Assembly (NCBI RefSeq): GCF_003268885.1
Contig: NZ_QLSX01000008.1
Location: 124,001-188,000, forward strand
DNA: 64,000 nt
DNA from: Onishia taeanensis
GTDB lineage: Bacteria > Pseudomonadota > Gammaproteobacteria > Pseudomonadales > Halomonadaceae
Reading direction: 5' to 3'
Each line of letters begins with the position of its first letter. Within the stretch, counting starts at the first letter, position 1. The translations under genes and the position numbers were made by a program. The notes beneath the pieces are model-generated. The model was not told where the DNA came from. It saw only the letters and a list, made by a program, of their open reading frames with translations, and did no database searches. This document shows, piece after piece, positions 28,014 to 37,408 of this stretch.

Positions 28014-29525
28014 TCAGGTACCACAAAAGGTGCGCAGCACCCGCTCGCTTGGCTGCGGCGGCTGGGTGTAATCGAGCTCGCCCTCGAGCTCCTCGAAGGG
28101 GTGGGTCACGGCGGCCAGCAACGCTTCGAAGGGAGCGAAGTCGTCCTTGTCGTCGGCCGCCTTCAAGGCCTGCTCGACGAAGTGGTTGCGGGGAATCACG
28201 GCCGGGTTGGTGGCACGCAGCCGCGTGGCGATGGTTGCAGCGTCGGCGTCTTCTCGGGTCAGGCGCTCGCGCCAGCGCGAAAGCCAGGCGCTGATCGCCT
28301 CGGGCGTGTCGAAGAGCGACACCAGCCGCGACTCGCCGCCATGCTTGTCATCACCCTTACCGTGATTCTCACCTTGATCCTCTAGGGCATCGGCCAGGGT
28401 GCGGAAGGTCAGGGTATAGTCGGCATGCCCGGCCTGCATGGCGTCCAGCAGCTCCTGAGCAAGGGCTTCGTCGCCGGCCTCGACACGCTCCAGGCCCAGC
28501 TTGGCACGCTTGATCGCGCCGTAGCTCGCTTCGAAGTGCTCGGGAAAGGCCTCGATGGCGTCGGTGGCCAGGGCAATGGCCCGGTCGTGATCATCATCGA
28601 GCAGCGACAGCAGCGTCTCGGCGAAGCGCGCCAGGTTCCACTGCGCACTGTGGGGCTGATTGGCAAAGGCATAGCGACCCCGCTCATCGATGGAGCTGAA
28701 CACCGTGCGCGGATCATAGGCATCCATGAAGGCACAGGGGCCATAGTCCAGAGTCTCGCCGGAGATCGTCGAGTTGTCGGTATTCATCACCCCGTGGATA
28801 AAGCCCACGCCCATCCAGCGGGCCACCAGTTCGGCCTGGCGGGCTATCACCGCCTCGAGCAGGGCCAGGTAGCGTGCGCCGCCGCTCAGCGGCTCGAGAT
28901 GCGGGTAGTGGCGCTCGATGGCCATGTCGGCCAGCAGTTGGATCGCCTCGACATCCTTGCGGACGGCGAAATATTGGAAGGTCCCCACTCGCAGGTGGCT
29001 CGACGCCACTCGCGTCAGCACCGCGCCGGGCTCGGCCAGGCGGCGCACGATGCGCTCGCCGGTGGTCACCGCGGCCAGCGCCCGGGTGGTGGGAATCCCC
29101 AGCGCATGCATGGCCTCGCTGACCAGGTATTCGCGCAGCACCGGGCCCAATGGCGCGCGGCCATCACCGCCGCGCGAGAAAGGCGTGCGCCCGGCGCCCT
29201 TGAGCTGCAGCTCGCGAATCTGGCCGTCGCGATTGATGACCTCACCCAGCAGCAGCGCCCGGCCATCGCCGAGCTTGGGCACGAAGTTGCCGAACTGATG
29301 GCCGGCATAGGCCATCGCCAGAGGCTCACTGCCGGCAGGCGGCGCATTGCCGGAGAGCGCCTCGGCGGCCTCGGTCGCATCGAAGGCGGCCGCCTCGAAG
29401 CCAAGCTCTTCGGCGAGGGCGTGATTGAACGCCACCAGCCGCGGATTCGCCACCCGGGTCGGGGCGCACTCGGCGCTCATGCGTGACGGCAGGTGCGCGT
29501 AGCGCAGGGAAAAACTCGGGAACAT
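28014..29525 (-). CDS. selO: Protein adenylyltransferase SelO (YdiU), cysteine form
   Basis: 503 residues. SelO is a pseudokinase-like enzyme that transfers AMP to Ser, Thr or Tyr of proteins in oxidative stress. Conserved blocks are AMAYAGHQFGNFVPKLGDGR, LQLKGAGRTPFSRGGDGRA, GFIHGVMNTDNSTISGETLD and the metal-binding DYGPCAFMDAYDP. The protein ends FCGT, placing Cys three residues from the end, where animal SelO carries selenocysteine. GGAGG precedes the ATG at 29525. So, although selD lies 13 kb away, this SelO needs no selenocysteine. The gene is alone on its strand between katG and the malonate locus. Confidence 0.95.
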   Translation of the reverse strand: MFPSFSLRYAHLPSRMSAECAPTRVANPRLVAFNHALAEELGFEAAAFDATEAAEALSGNAPPAGSEPLAMAYAGHQFGNFVPKLGDGRALLLGEVINRDGQIRELQLKGAGRTPFSRGGDGRAPLGPVLREYLVSEAMHALGIPTTRALAAVTTGERIVRRLAEPGAVLTRVASSHLRVGTFQYFAVRKDVEAIQLLADMAIERHYPHLEPLSGGARYLALLEAVIARQAELVARWMGVGFIHGVMNTDNSTISGETLDYGPCAFMDAYDPRTVFSSIDERGRYAFANQPHSAQWNLARFAETLLSLLDDDHDRAIALATDAIEAFPEHFEASYGAIKRAKLGLERVEAGDEALAQELLDAMQAGHADYTLTFRTLADALEDQGENHGKGDDKHGGESRLVSLFDTPEAISAWLSRWRERLTREDADAATIATRLRATNPAVIPRNHFVEQALKAADDKDDFAPFEALLAAVTHPFEELEGELDYTQPPQPSERVLRTFCGT

Positions 29526-29595
29526 GACGCCTCCTCCAAATCGGGCTCACCCACCCTACAGGGACAGGCAAATGCGGCCAACATTCCCTGCCTTT

Positions 29596-30282
29596 CTATA
29601 CGGGCTCGTCGGCATCCTTGATACCGAAATCCTTCACACTGGCGATCAGGTCGCTGAAGCGCTCGCCCTGAATCAGCACATGATCCCGCAGTGCCTGTTC
29701 TGCCCGGACGGCATCACCGGCCTCGATGGCCGCGATGATCTCACGATGCTCGCTCAGCGAGTTGCTCATGCGATGGCGGACCTGTAACTGCAGTCGCCGA
29801 TAAGGCTTCAGTCGCAGCTTGAGCTGACGGGCCTCCGCGGCCAGGAAGGCATTGTGGCTCGCCGCGTAGATCGTGTGATGGAAGACCTCGTTCTCGTAGT
29901 AATACTCATCGGGATCTCCGCCTGCCGAGGCGGCCTCACAGCGCTCAAGCGCCTGATGCAGGTCGGACAGCTCACCGGGCGTGATGCGCCGCGTGGCCAG
30001 GCGTCCGCACATGCCCTCGAGTTCAGCCATGACCTCGAACATCTCGATCAGTTGCTCGATGCTCACCTTGGCCACGAAGGTGCCCTTCTTCGGCGAGACC
30101 GTTACCAACCCACTGGCCACCAGTTGCTGGATGGCTTCACGCACCGGCGTGCGGGATACCTCGAACTCATTGCCCAAAACTTCCGGATCGAGACGCTCAC
30201 CGGGGACCCGTCGACCATTGATGATGTCGTCCTCCAGCGAATCCTTGAGCCGCTGAGCATTCGATCGCTTGGTGCCCGCCAT
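29596..30282 (-). CDS. GntR/FadR-type regulator, probable malonate repressor
   Basis: 228 residues. Residues about 5-72 form a GntR winged helix (LEDDIINGRRVPGERLDPEV then FEVSRTPVREAIQQLVASG). The C-terminal FCD domain (about 85-215) has the likely metal-binding pattern ending YENEVFHHTIYAASHN and SEHREIIAAIEAGD. The gene is divergent from the malonate TRAP genes, so it probably acts as the MatR-like repressor with malonate or malonyl-CoA as ligand. That role is inferred from context. Confidence 0.85.
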   Translation of the reverse strand: MAGTKRSNAQRLKDSLEDDIINGRRVPGERLDPEVLGNEFEVSRTPVREAIQQLVASGLVTVSPKKGTFVAKVSIEQLIEMFEVMAELEGMCGRLATRRITPGELSDLHQALERCEAASAGGDPDEYYYENEVFHHTIYAASHNAFLAAEARQLKLRLKPYRRLQLQVRHRMSNSLSEHREIIAAIEAGDAVRAEQALRDHVLIQGERFSDLIASVKDFGIKDADEPV

Positions 30283-30376
30283 ATTTTCCCCCTTGCCCGA
30301 TCAATCGCTTGCGTCACCGCATCGACCATGGTCTAGCGTCATTTAATTGACACAAATATCCCAGAAGCCTATTCAA

Positions 30377-30397
30377 GTATACATCATCGTCGATGAT
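30377..30397. promoter_or_regulatory. Palindromes between the GntR gene and dctP, candidate operator
   Basis: GTATAC (30377-30382) is followed by a 15-bp perfect palindrome ATCATCGTCGATGAT (30383-30397). FadR-type GntR proteins often bind sites with a GTATAC core (as in TGTATACA). The pair sits in the 157-base divergent promoter region. Confidence 0.55.
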
Positions 30398-30439
30398 AAA
30401 CATTTCACAAGAATAATAGACCGATGGAGTCACGCCACT

Positions 30440-31456
30440 ATGACACGCCCGATGACACACCAGCTCACCTCCACCGCCGCCATCGCGGCCGCCACCCTGA
30501 CCCTTGCCTTTTCAAGCGTTGCCTCGGCAGAAACCGTGCTGCGCGCCTCGCACCAGTTCCCTGGTGGACAGGGCGATGTTCGAGACGAAATGGTGCAGTT
30601 GATGGCCAAGGAAGTCGCCGCAGCCGACGTTGATCTCGCCATCCAGGTCTATCCAGGCCAATCCCTGTTCAAGGCCAAGGAACAGTGGAGCGCCCTGGCG
30701 CGTGGCCGCCTGGACATGACATCGCTGCCGCTTGACTACGCCAGTGGCCGTCACCCGGAGTTCTCGGCAACTTTGATGCCGGGGCTGGTGCGCAATCACG
30801 AACGTGCCCAGCGGCTCAACGATTCCGAGTTCATGACCATGATCAAGGACGTGATTCATGAAGGCGGCGCCCGCGTGCTGGCCGACGCCTGGCTGGCCGG
30901 GGGCTTTGCCTCGAACAAGCGCTGTATCACCTCGCCGGAAACGGTCGAGGGCCAGACCCTGCGCGCCGCCGGCCCGGCGTTCGATGAAATGCTGGCCAGC
31001 GCCGGCGCTTCTATCACCTCGATGCCGTCCTCGGATATCTACACCGCCATGCAAACCGGGGTGCTCGACGGCGCCAACACGTCGTCCGGCTCGTTCGTGT
31101 CATATCGCATCTACGAGCAGGTGTCTTGCCTGACAGCGCCCGGTGAAAACGCGCTGTGGTTCATGTATGAACCGGTCCTGATTTCAGAACAGAGCTGGAA
31201 CAAGCTCGACGAAGCGCAGCAGCAGGCGTTGGTCGAGGCCGGTCAGAAGGCAGAAGAGTACTTCGCCGGTGAAGCCGCGGCACTGGATCAGAAGATGATC
31301 GACGAGTTCAAGGCCAATGGCGTCGAGGTAGTCAGCATGTCTGAAGAGGACTACCAGGCCTGGCTGGATATCGCCCAGCAGAGCTCCTACAAGACCTTCG
31401 CCGAGAACGTGCCCAACGGCCAGGCCCTGATTGATGCGGCACTCGCCGTGGAGTGA
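30440..31456 (+). CDS. TRAP transporter substrate-binding protein (DctP), likely malonate
   Basis: 338 residues from the ATG at 30440; an upstream frame lacks a signal peptide start. Residues 1-30 form a signal peptide (ending SVASA before ETVLRASH). The DctP domain includes QVYPGQSLFKAKEQWSALAR, TLRAAGPAFDEMLASAGAS and SSDIYTAMQTGVLDGANTSS, which holds the region binding the carboxylate. Malonate is inferred from the malonyl-CoA synthetase and decarboxylase genes in the same run and from the analogous MatPQM system of rhizobia. A hairpin separates it from dctQ. Confidence 0.9.
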   Translation: MTRPMTHQLTSTAAIAAATLTLAFSSVASAETVLRASHQFPGGQGDVRDEMVQLMAKEVAAADVDLAIQVYPGQSLFKAKEQWSALARGRLDMTSLPLDYASGRHPEFSATLMPGLVRNHERAQRLNDSEFMTMIKDVIHEGGARVLADAWLAGGFASNKRCITSPETVEGQTLRAAGPAFDEMLASAGASITSMPSSDIYTAMQTGVLDGANTSSGSFVSYRIYEQVSCLTAPGENALWFMYEPVLISEQSWNKLDEAQQQALVEAGQKAEEYFAGEAAALDQKMIDEFKANGVEVVSMSEEDYQAWLDIAQQSSYKTFAENVPNGQALIDAALAVE

Positions 31457-31516
31457 CACCACCTCCGCTACCTGTGACATCAATGCCGATGACCGCCTGA
31501 CGGTTCAAGGCTTGCC

Positions 31517-31540
31517 GGGCCGCCCTGCATGAGGCGGCCC
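31517..31540 (+). promoter_or_regulatory. Intergenic hairpin between dctP and dctQ
   Basis: Perfect 8-bp stem GGGCCGCC / GGCGGCCC with an 8-base loop, 60 bases after dctP. A partial terminator or 3' stabiliser here would give more binding protein than permease, as is usual for such operons. Confidence 0.65.
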
Positions 31541-31564
31541 TCCTTCACACTATCCGGAGGGCAT

Positions 31565-32086
31565 ATGGAGCACTTCTCTCGCCGCGAGCTCTCGACCCCC
31601 GTCAAGATCATCGGCATCTATACACACGTCATGGATCGCCTGTCGCGCGCCATGGCCTACCTGGCCGCGGCCATGCTGATGGCCGGCGTGCTGGCCATTT
31701 GTCACATGATCTTCGTGCGTACCATCCTGGGCATGAGTTCCACTTGGCAGACCGAATTCACCATCTACATCGTCAGCGGCGCGATGTTGATGGGCAGTTC
31801 CTATGTACTGATGACGGGCGGCCATGTGGCGGTCACCCTGCTGCCTGACATGATCGGCGGGCTGCCCCGCAAGATCATGCGCCTGGTGTCATCCCTGGTC
31901 GGAATCGGCTTCTGCGCCGCCCTGGCCTATGCCGCCTGGCTCTATGTGGCCGAGGCCTACCACCAGCAGTGGACCACCGGCTCGGTATGGAACCCACTTC
32001 TATGGCCGGCACTGGTGCCGATGGCGCTCGGGTCCACCCTGCTGACACTGCAATACGTCGCCGAAACCCTGCGTAAGGAGCCTTGA
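31565..32086 (+). CDS. TRAP transporter small permease (DctQ)
   Basis: 173 residues from the ATG at 31565, with GGAGG upstream. Four hydrophobic segments are visible (AYLAAAMLMAGVLAICHM, IYIVSGAMLMGSSYVLMTG, and two in the C-terminal half), as in DctQ proteins. The charged W-Q-T-E-F region near residue 60 is typical. It pairs with the DctM protein whose ATG is two bases after its stop. Confidence 0.9.
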   Translation: MEHFSRRELSTPVKIIGIYTHVMDRLSRAMAYLAAAMLMAGVLAICHMIFVRTILGMSSTWQTEFTIYIVSGAMLMGSSYVLMTGGHVAVTLLPDMIGGLPRKIMRLVSSLVGIGFCAALAYAAWLYVAEAYHQQWTTGSVWNPLLWPALVPMALGSTLLTLQYVAETLRKEP

Positions 32087-32088
32087 CC

Positions 32089-33429
32089 ATGGACCCGATT
32101 ACCGCCGGCATTGCCGTGGCCGTGGGGCTGCTTGTATTGATGGCCATCGGCACCCCGATCGCCTTCGCCCTGGGCGCCGTGTCGCTGATTGCCCTGGTGG
32201 CCGACCGCGGCATGAGCGAGCTGACCTACTTCGGCGAGACCTTCTTCGACCGCATCGCCGAGTTCGGCTTCGTGGCGATTCCAATGTTCATCCTGATGGG
32301 CGCGGCCGTGGCCTCGTCACCCACTGGTCGCGACCTCTATCGCTCGCTGGATCTGTGGCTCGGACGCCTGCCCGGTGGTCTCGCGATCTCCAACATCGGC
32401 GCCTGCTCGATCTTCGCCGCCCTCTCAGGCTCCTCTCCCGCCACCTGTGCCGCCATCGGCAAGATGGGCATCCCCGAAATGCGCAAGCGCGGCTACCCGG
32501 ATGGCGTGGCCGCCGGCTGCATCGCCGCTGGCGGCACGTTGGGCATCCTGATTCCTCCCTCGGTGACCATGATCGTCTACGGCATTGCCACCGAAACCTC
32601 GATCGGACGCCTGTTCATCGCCGGTGCGATCCCAGGGCTGATGCTAGCCGGTCTGTTTATGGTCTGGACGCTGATCGCCTGCAAGTTGGCAGGAGGCTAT
32701 GACACCCCGATGGTCACGGCCACCGACAAGATGAAGGAAACGATCAAGGCCAACGTCGACAGCAACCTAAAGGCGCTGGTGCGAGTGCTGCCATTCCTGG
32801 CGGTGGTGGCCGGCATCCTGTTCGCGCTATACGGCGGTCTGGCCACGCCTTCGGAGGCGGCCGGGGCCGGTGCCTTCCTGTGCCTGGCGCTAGCGATCAT
32901 CGTCTATCGCATGTGGCACGTCGCTCCGATCAAGCTGATCATGCGCGACTCCCTGCGCGAGAGCGTGATGATCATGCTGATCATCGCCGCCGCCGAGGTC
33001 TTCGCCTATGCACTGTCATCGTTGTTCATCACCCAGACAGTGGCGGCCACCATCGCCGATCTGGAGGTCAACCGCTGGGTGCTGATGGGCATCATCAATC
33101 TGTTCCTGCTGGTGGCCGGCTTCTTCCTGCCGCCGGTAGCAGTGATCGTGATGACAGCACCGATCCTGCTACCGATCATCCTGGCCGCTGACTTCGATCC
33201 CTACTGGTTCGCCGTCATCCTGACCATCAACCTGGAGATCGGCCTGATCACGCCGCCAGTGGGCCTCAACCTGTTCATCATCAACAGCATCGCCCCGGAC
33301 ATCTCACTGCGTGACGTGCTGATGGGCAGCCTGCCCTATGCCTTGTGCATGGTGCTGGGCATCGTGGTGCTGTGCTTCTTCCCGGGCATTGTGACTTGGC
33401 TACCCAACCTGATCATGGGCCAGCCCTGA
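32089..33429 (+). CDS. TRAP transporter large permease (DctM)
   Basis: 446 residues from the ATG at 32089, with AAGGAG upstream; a TTG six bases earlier is also possible. About twelve membrane segments include GTPIAFALGAVSLIALVAD, the SGSSPATCAAIGKMGIPEM loop and GGTLGILIPPSVTMIVYGIA, all typical of DctM. It completes the sodium-dependent TRAP importer. The stop codon starts a two-copy 15-bp repeat. The decarboxylase gene follows after 114 bases. Confidence 0.93.
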   Translation: MDPITAGIAVAVGLLVLMAIGTPIAFALGAVSLIALVADRGMSELTYFGETFFDRIAEFGFVAIPMFILMGAAVASSPTGRDLYRSLDLWLGRLPGGLAISNIGACSIFAALSGSSPATCAAIGKMGIPEMRKRGYPDGVAAGCIAAGGTLGILIPPSVTMIVYGIATETSIGRLFIAGAIPGLMLAGLFMVWTLIACKLAGGYDTPMVTATDKMKETIKANVDSNLKALVRVLPFLAVVAGILFALYGGLATPSEAAGAGAFLCLALAIIVYRMWHVAPIKLIMRDSLRESVMIMLIIAAAEVFAYALSSLFITQTVAATIADLEVNRWVLMGIINLFLLVAGFFLPPVAVIVMTAPILLPIILAADFDPYWFAVILTINLEIGLITPPVGLNLFIINSIAPDISLRDVLMGSLPYALCMVLGIVVLCFFPGIVTWLPNLIMGQP

Positions 33430-33456
33430 CCATGCGCCAGCTGATCATGCGCCAGC
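33427..33456 (+). repeat. Two-copy 15-bp repeat beginning at the dctM stop codon
   Basis: TGACCATGCGCCAGC and TGATCATGCGCCAGC are adjacent and differ at one base. The first TGA is the dctM stop. Confidence 0.85.
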
Positions 33457-33543
33457 ATTGCACTTGCACCCGGACGCCGACGCGCCCTTGTCATTGTCCT
33501 TATCTTTGTCTTTGGACCTGGGCTCACCAATGAGGGATCAATA

Positions 33544-34905
33544 ATGAATATGAGCTTCCTGCAGGAGCTGTTCAGCAACATCACTCAGCGCGATGTACTG
33601 CTCAGGCGCCGAGAAGATGAGCGCTCTCCCGTCGATCACGCCATGCTGATCAAGGCCTGTCAGGCGCTGCTCGAAAGTGACGGCGAGGCCTCGAGCATCA
33701 CCTTGGCGAGCCAGACCCTGGCGATCTATGCCCGCCTTGACGACGACCAGAAACGGCAGTTCTTCATGGGGCTGGCCGACGATTTCGCCGCCGACCCCGA
33801 GGGGATCGATGCCGCTTACGCGGCCTACCGCGAGACCCGCGACAACCTCACGCAGCAGCACCTGTTCGATGTCTGCGAGCCCCGTCGCCAGGAACTGCTG
33901 CGCCGGCTCAACCTGCCAAGCGGCGGCACGCATGAGCTGGTGCACATGCGCGAGGATCTGCTGGCGATGCTCGGCGAACACCCCGATCTCAAGGCCATCG
34001 ATGCAGACTTCGCCCACCTATTCGCCTCCTGGTTCAATCGCGGCTTCCTGGTGCTCAAGCGTATCGACTGGAACACGCCGGCGGTGATCCTCGAGAAGAT
34101 CATCCGCTACGAGGCGGTGCATGAGATCCACGACTGGAACGACCTGCGCCGGCGCCTCGATGCCCGCGACCGGCGCTGCTTCGCCTTCTTCCATCCGGCG
34201 ATCGGCGACGAGCCGCTGATCTTCGTCGAAGTGGCCCTGCACAAGGGACTGCCCGACCAGATCCAGGCGATCCTCGATCCCGCCACCTACGACATCGAGG
34301 ACCCGGAGGCCGCCGACACCGCCGCCTTCTTCGGTATCAGCAACTGCCAGACCGGGCTGCGCGGCATCTCCTTCGGCAATTTCCTGATCAAGCAGGTGGT
34401 GCAAGAACTCAAGCAGGAACTGCCCCATCTCAAGCACTTCGTCACCCTGTCGCCGGTGCCGGGCTTTCGCAAGTGGCTGGAGACCGTGTTGCAAGACGCA
34501 GGCGACGGCCTCGACGAGGACGCAAAGGCGGCGCTTGAGCACCTCAATGCGCCCGACTGGGCCAGCGACCCTGAACAATCACAGCGGCTCAAGGAACTCA
34601 TCAAACCGCTGGCGGCGCATTACCTGCTCAAGGAAAAGAATGCCAAGGCATTGCCGCTCAATCCCGTAGCCCGCTTTCACCTGGGCAACGGCGCCCAACT
34701 GCATCGCATCAACTGGCTGGGCGACACCTCGGGCAAGGGACTCCATCAGGCCGCCGGGCTGATGGTCAATTACCTCTATGTGCTCGAAGACATCGAACGC
34801 AATCACGAGAAATACACCACCCACGGCACGATCGCCTGCTCGTCGGCCGTGCGCGACCTGGACCGACGTGCCCGCAAACTGCTCAAGGGAGAACCAACAA
34901 AATGA
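33544..34905 (+). CDS. Malonyl-CoA decarboxylase
   Basis: 453 residues. The N-terminal helical domain (about 10-150) is followed by the catalytic acetyltransferase-like domain. Visible blocks are DFAHLFASWFNRGFLVLKRI, FGISNCQTGLRGISFGNFL, the serine region LKHFVTLSPVPGFRKWL and the histidine region VARFHLGNGAQLHRINWLG. It converts malonyl-CoA to acetyl-CoA and CO2 in the cytoplasm, the second step of malonate use. The gene ends in ATGA, overlapping the next start. Known malonate loci call this matA. Confidence 0.95.
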   Translation: MNMSFLQELFSNITQRDVLLRRREDERSPVDHAMLIKACQALLESDGEASSITLASQTLAIYARLDDDQKRQFFMGLADDFAADPEGIDAAYAAYRETRDNLTQQHLFDVCEPRRQELLRRLNLPSGGTHELVHMREDLLAMLGEHPDLKAIDADFAHLFASWFNRGFLVLKRIDWNTPAVILEKIIRYEAVHEIHDWNDLRRRLDARDRRCFAFFHPAIGDEPLIFVEVALHKGLPDQIQAILDPATYDIEDPEAADTAAFFGISNCQTGLRGISFGNFLIKQVVQELKQELPHLKHFVTLSPVPGFRKWLETVLQDAGDGLDEDAKAALEHLNAPDWASDPEQSQRLKELIKPLAAHYLLKEKNAKALPLNPVARFHLGNGAQLHRINWLGDTSGKGLHQAAGLMVNYLYVLEDIERNHEKYTTHGTIACSSAVRDLDRRARKLLKGEPTK

Positions 34906-36425
34906 ACCACAACCTGTTCGATACCTTCGCTCAACGGATGCGGGCGCGCGGTGACGCCGATTTCATCACCACCCGCGACGGTCGTGGCTACAGCTATGCC
35001 CAGGCCCACGCAGCCAGCGAACGACTGGCCGGTGCCCTGGTCGCGCTCGGCGTGAGCCCGGGGGACCGGGTCGCCGTGCAGGTCGACAAGAGCCCCGAAA
35101 CCATTCTGCTGTACCTGGCCACCCTGCGCGTCGGCGGCGTCTACCTCCCGCTCAATACCGGCTACACCGGCGAGGAGATCCGCTACTTCCTCGGCGATGC
35201 GGAGCCTGCGCTGTTCGTCTGTCGCCCCGCGGTCGAGGACGAAGCACGGCGCATCGCCGGCGAGACCGGCTGCCCGCAGGTGGCCACCCTGGGCATTGAA
35301 GCCGACGGCAGCCTGATGACGGCCGCCGCCGAGGCAACGCCATACGAGGGCATTCAGGCCCGGGAAGGCGATGACCTGGCCGCCATCCTCTATACCTCCG
35401 GCACCACCGGTCGCTCCAAGGGCGCGATGCTGACCCACTCAAACCTCAGCTCAAACGCCACGGCGCTGGTCGACACCTGGCAGTTCAGCGAAGCCGACCG
35501 GCTGATCCATGCCCTGCCGATCTTCCACACCCATGGGCTCTTCGTGGCCTGCAACGTGGTGCTGATGTCCGGCGCCAGCATGTGCTTCCTGCCACGCTTC
35601 GACGTTGAGGCGATCATCGACGAGCTGCCAGCCGGCACCACCATGATGGGCGTACCGACCTTCTATACCCGCCTGCTTCAGGACCCGCGCCTGACCCCGG
35701 AACTGACCGCCAACATGCGCCTGTTCACCTCCGGCTCGGCCCCGCTGACCGCCGACACCCACCAGGCCTTCGAGGCCCGCACCGGCCATGCGATTCTCGA
35801 GCGCTACGGCATGACCGAGACCAACATGAACACCTCCAACCCCTACGAGGGCGACCGGATCGCCGGCACCGTCGGCATGCCGCTGCCCGGGGTGGAGGTT
35901 CGCATCACCGACCGTGAGAGCCGTACCGCCCTGCCCCAGGGCGAGATCGGCATGCTCGAAGTGCGCGGCCCCAACGTCTTCGTCGGCTACTGGCGCATGC
36001 CGGAGAAGACCAAGGAGGAACTGCTCGCCGATGGCTTCTTCGTCACCGGTGACCTGGCGATGATCGACGAGCGTGGCTATGTACATATTGTCGGGCGGGA
36101 CAAGGACCTGGTGATCTCGGGGGGCTACAACGTCTATCCGAAAGAGGTCGAGCAGGTCATCGACGAGCTAGACGGGGTGGTCGAATCGGCCGTGATCGGC
36201 GTGCACCATCCCGACTTAGGCGAAGGCGTGACCGCCGTGGTGGTCAAAAAGCCCGGCGCCACGATCGACGAGGCACTGGTAATCGCCTCGCTGAGCGACC
36301 ACCTCGCCAAGTACAAGCAGCCCAAGCGAGTCCTGTTCGTCGACAGCCTACCCCGCAACACCATGGGCAAGGTGCAGAAGAAGCAGCTACGCGACGACTA
36401 CCGCGACCTATACAGCGACGCCTGA
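34902..36425 (+). CDS. Malonyl-CoA synthetase
   Basis: 507 residues, an AMP-forming acyl-CoA synthetase. The phosphate-binding loop is AAILYTSGTTGRSKGAML, then HALPIFHTHGLFVACN, YGMTETNMNTSNPYEGDR, and the hinge and lysine segments GRDKDLVISGGYNVYPKEVE and PRNTMGKVQKKQLRDDY. Length and neighbours point to MatB, which activates imported malonate with CoA and ATP. Its ATG overlaps the decarboxylase stop (ATGA), so the two proteins are translationally coupled. A hairpin follows. Confidence 0.93.
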   Translation: MNHNLFDTFAQRMRARGDADFITTRDGRGYSYAQAHAASERLAGALVALGVSPGDRVAVQVDKSPETILLYLATLRVGGVYLPLNTGYTGEEIRYFLGDAEPALFVCRPAVEDEARRIAGETGCPQVATLGIEADGSLMTAAAEATPYEGIQAREGDDLAAILYTSGTTGRSKGAMLTHSNLSSNATALVDTWQFSEADRLIHALPIFHTHGLFVACNVVLMSGASMCFLPRFDVEAIIDELPAGTTMMGVPTFYTRLLQDPRLTPELTANMRLFTSGSAPLTADTHQAFEARTGHAILERYGMTETNMNTSNPYEGDRIAGTVGMPLPGVEVRITDRESRTALPQGEIGMLEVRGPNVFVGYWRMPEKTKEELLADGFFVTGDLAMIDERGYVHIVGRDKDLVISGGYNVYPKEVEQVIDELDGVVESAVIGVHHPDLGEGVTAVVVKKPGATIDEALVIASLSDHLAKYKQPKRVLFVDSLPRNTMGKVQKKQLRDDYRDLYSDA

Positions 36426-36461
36426 CCGGCTCCTGCCCGTACCTGGACATAAGCACTCACC

Positions 36462-36485
36462 GAGGCCGCCCCATAAGGCGGCCTC
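36462..36485 (+). terminator. Hairpin after the malonate operon
   Basis: Perfect 9-bp stem GAGGCCGCC / GGCGGCCTC, 36 bases after the matB-like stop. It lacks a clear T run. Confidence 0.65.
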
Positions 36486-36651
36486 GTCGGTTGTAGAGAC
36501 CGGCGACGGGAGCAAAAACAAGAACCGATAACACGCGCAGAGACGAACACCGTAGCAAGCATCACCAGCAGCCAGGGCCAGTTTCCGCTATGGTCTCGGT
36601 AGCGCTTTCCAAAGATCCTTCTCCAGAACGATCATCTCAGGAGTCACCGTC

Positions 36652-37287
36652 ATGTCCTCTGCCCCCGCTGCCTCCCGCTCGCTTTTTGATCAACCGGATG
36701 CCCTTCTGGATAAGCATCCGGATAAGCGCCTTGATGAGCGTGACGATGTCCGTCCTGCCGACCAGGTCGCCGAATCCCGGGGCGATATCCTCGACGATCA
36801 GGCCCTCGACTACTATCGGCCGCCGGAAACCGCCGCGCTGGGCCTGATCCGCCTGCGCGCCAGCGATAAGGGTCTCACCGAAATCGTCTTCGTCGGCGAG
36901 GCGGAGGCCGATGAAACGCCCCGTCCCAACGCCCTGACCGACCGCGCCCACGCCCAGCTCGAGGAATACTTCGACGGCCTGCGCCAGACCTTCGACCTGC
37001 CGTTGTCGCCCAAGGGCACCGACTTCCAGCAGCGGGTCTGGCAGGCGCTTTCCACCATTCCCTTCGGCGAGACCCGCTGCTATGCCGAGATCGCCGAGCA
37101 GCTTAACCGTCGTGGCGGCCAGCGCGCAGTGGGCCGCGCCAACGGCCAGAATCCGCTCGCCATCGTGGTGCCCTGCCATCGCGTGATCGGCAGCGACGGA
37201 CGCCTGACCGGCTACGCCGGCGGCATCGGCCGCAAGCAGTGGTTGCTCGCCCATGAGGCCGGCGAAATTCCCTTCGACTTGGGGTGA
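36652..37287 (+). CDS. ogt: Methylated-DNA--protein-cysteine methyltransferase
   Basis: 211 residues, longer than usual. The C-terminal domain (about 125-205) has the DNA-binding helix GTDFQQRVWQALSTIPFGET and the acceptor cysteine in VVPCHRVIGSDGRLTGYAGG. It repairs O6-alkylguanine by moving the alkyl group onto its own Cys. The first 50 residues are charged and low-complexity, partly encoded by a 12-bp tandem repeat (DKHP-DKRL-DERD). An AGGAG is present upstream of the ATG at 36652. It precedes recC on the same strand with a 121-base gap. Confidence 0.93.
   Translation: MSSAPAASRSLFDQPDALLDKHPDKRLDERDDVRPADQVAESRGDILDDQALDYYRPPETAALGLIRLRASDKGLTEIVFVGEAEADETPRPNALTDRAHAQLEEYFDGLRQTFDLPLSPKGTDFQQRVWQALSTIPFGETRCYAEIAEQLNRRGGQRAVGRANGQNPLAIVVPCHRVIGSDGRLTGYAGGIGRKQWLLAHEAGEIPFDLG
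36709..36744 (+). repeat. Imperfect 12-bp repeat in the ogt N-terminal region
   Basis: Three related 12-bp units (GATAAGCATCCG, GATAAGCGCCTT, GATGAGCGTGAC) keep the reading frame and give a charged Asp/Lys/Glu/Arg extension. Confidence 0.7.
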
Positions 37288-37408
37288 GTTCGGCTAAGCC
37301 CGGCGGCTCGAAACACGCCCATCGACCTGAAATGAGCGACAGCTGATTTATGCCGTGGGCGATTTGCGGCACCATTGACCTCCGTCTCAACGCCGCGAAG
37401 GAATCGCC

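Noticed and set aside
28014-29525. Selenocysteine-containing SelO
   Set aside because: The C-terminus is encoded by ordinary codons with Cys (FCGT) and a normal stop; no in-frame TGA or SECIS is needed.
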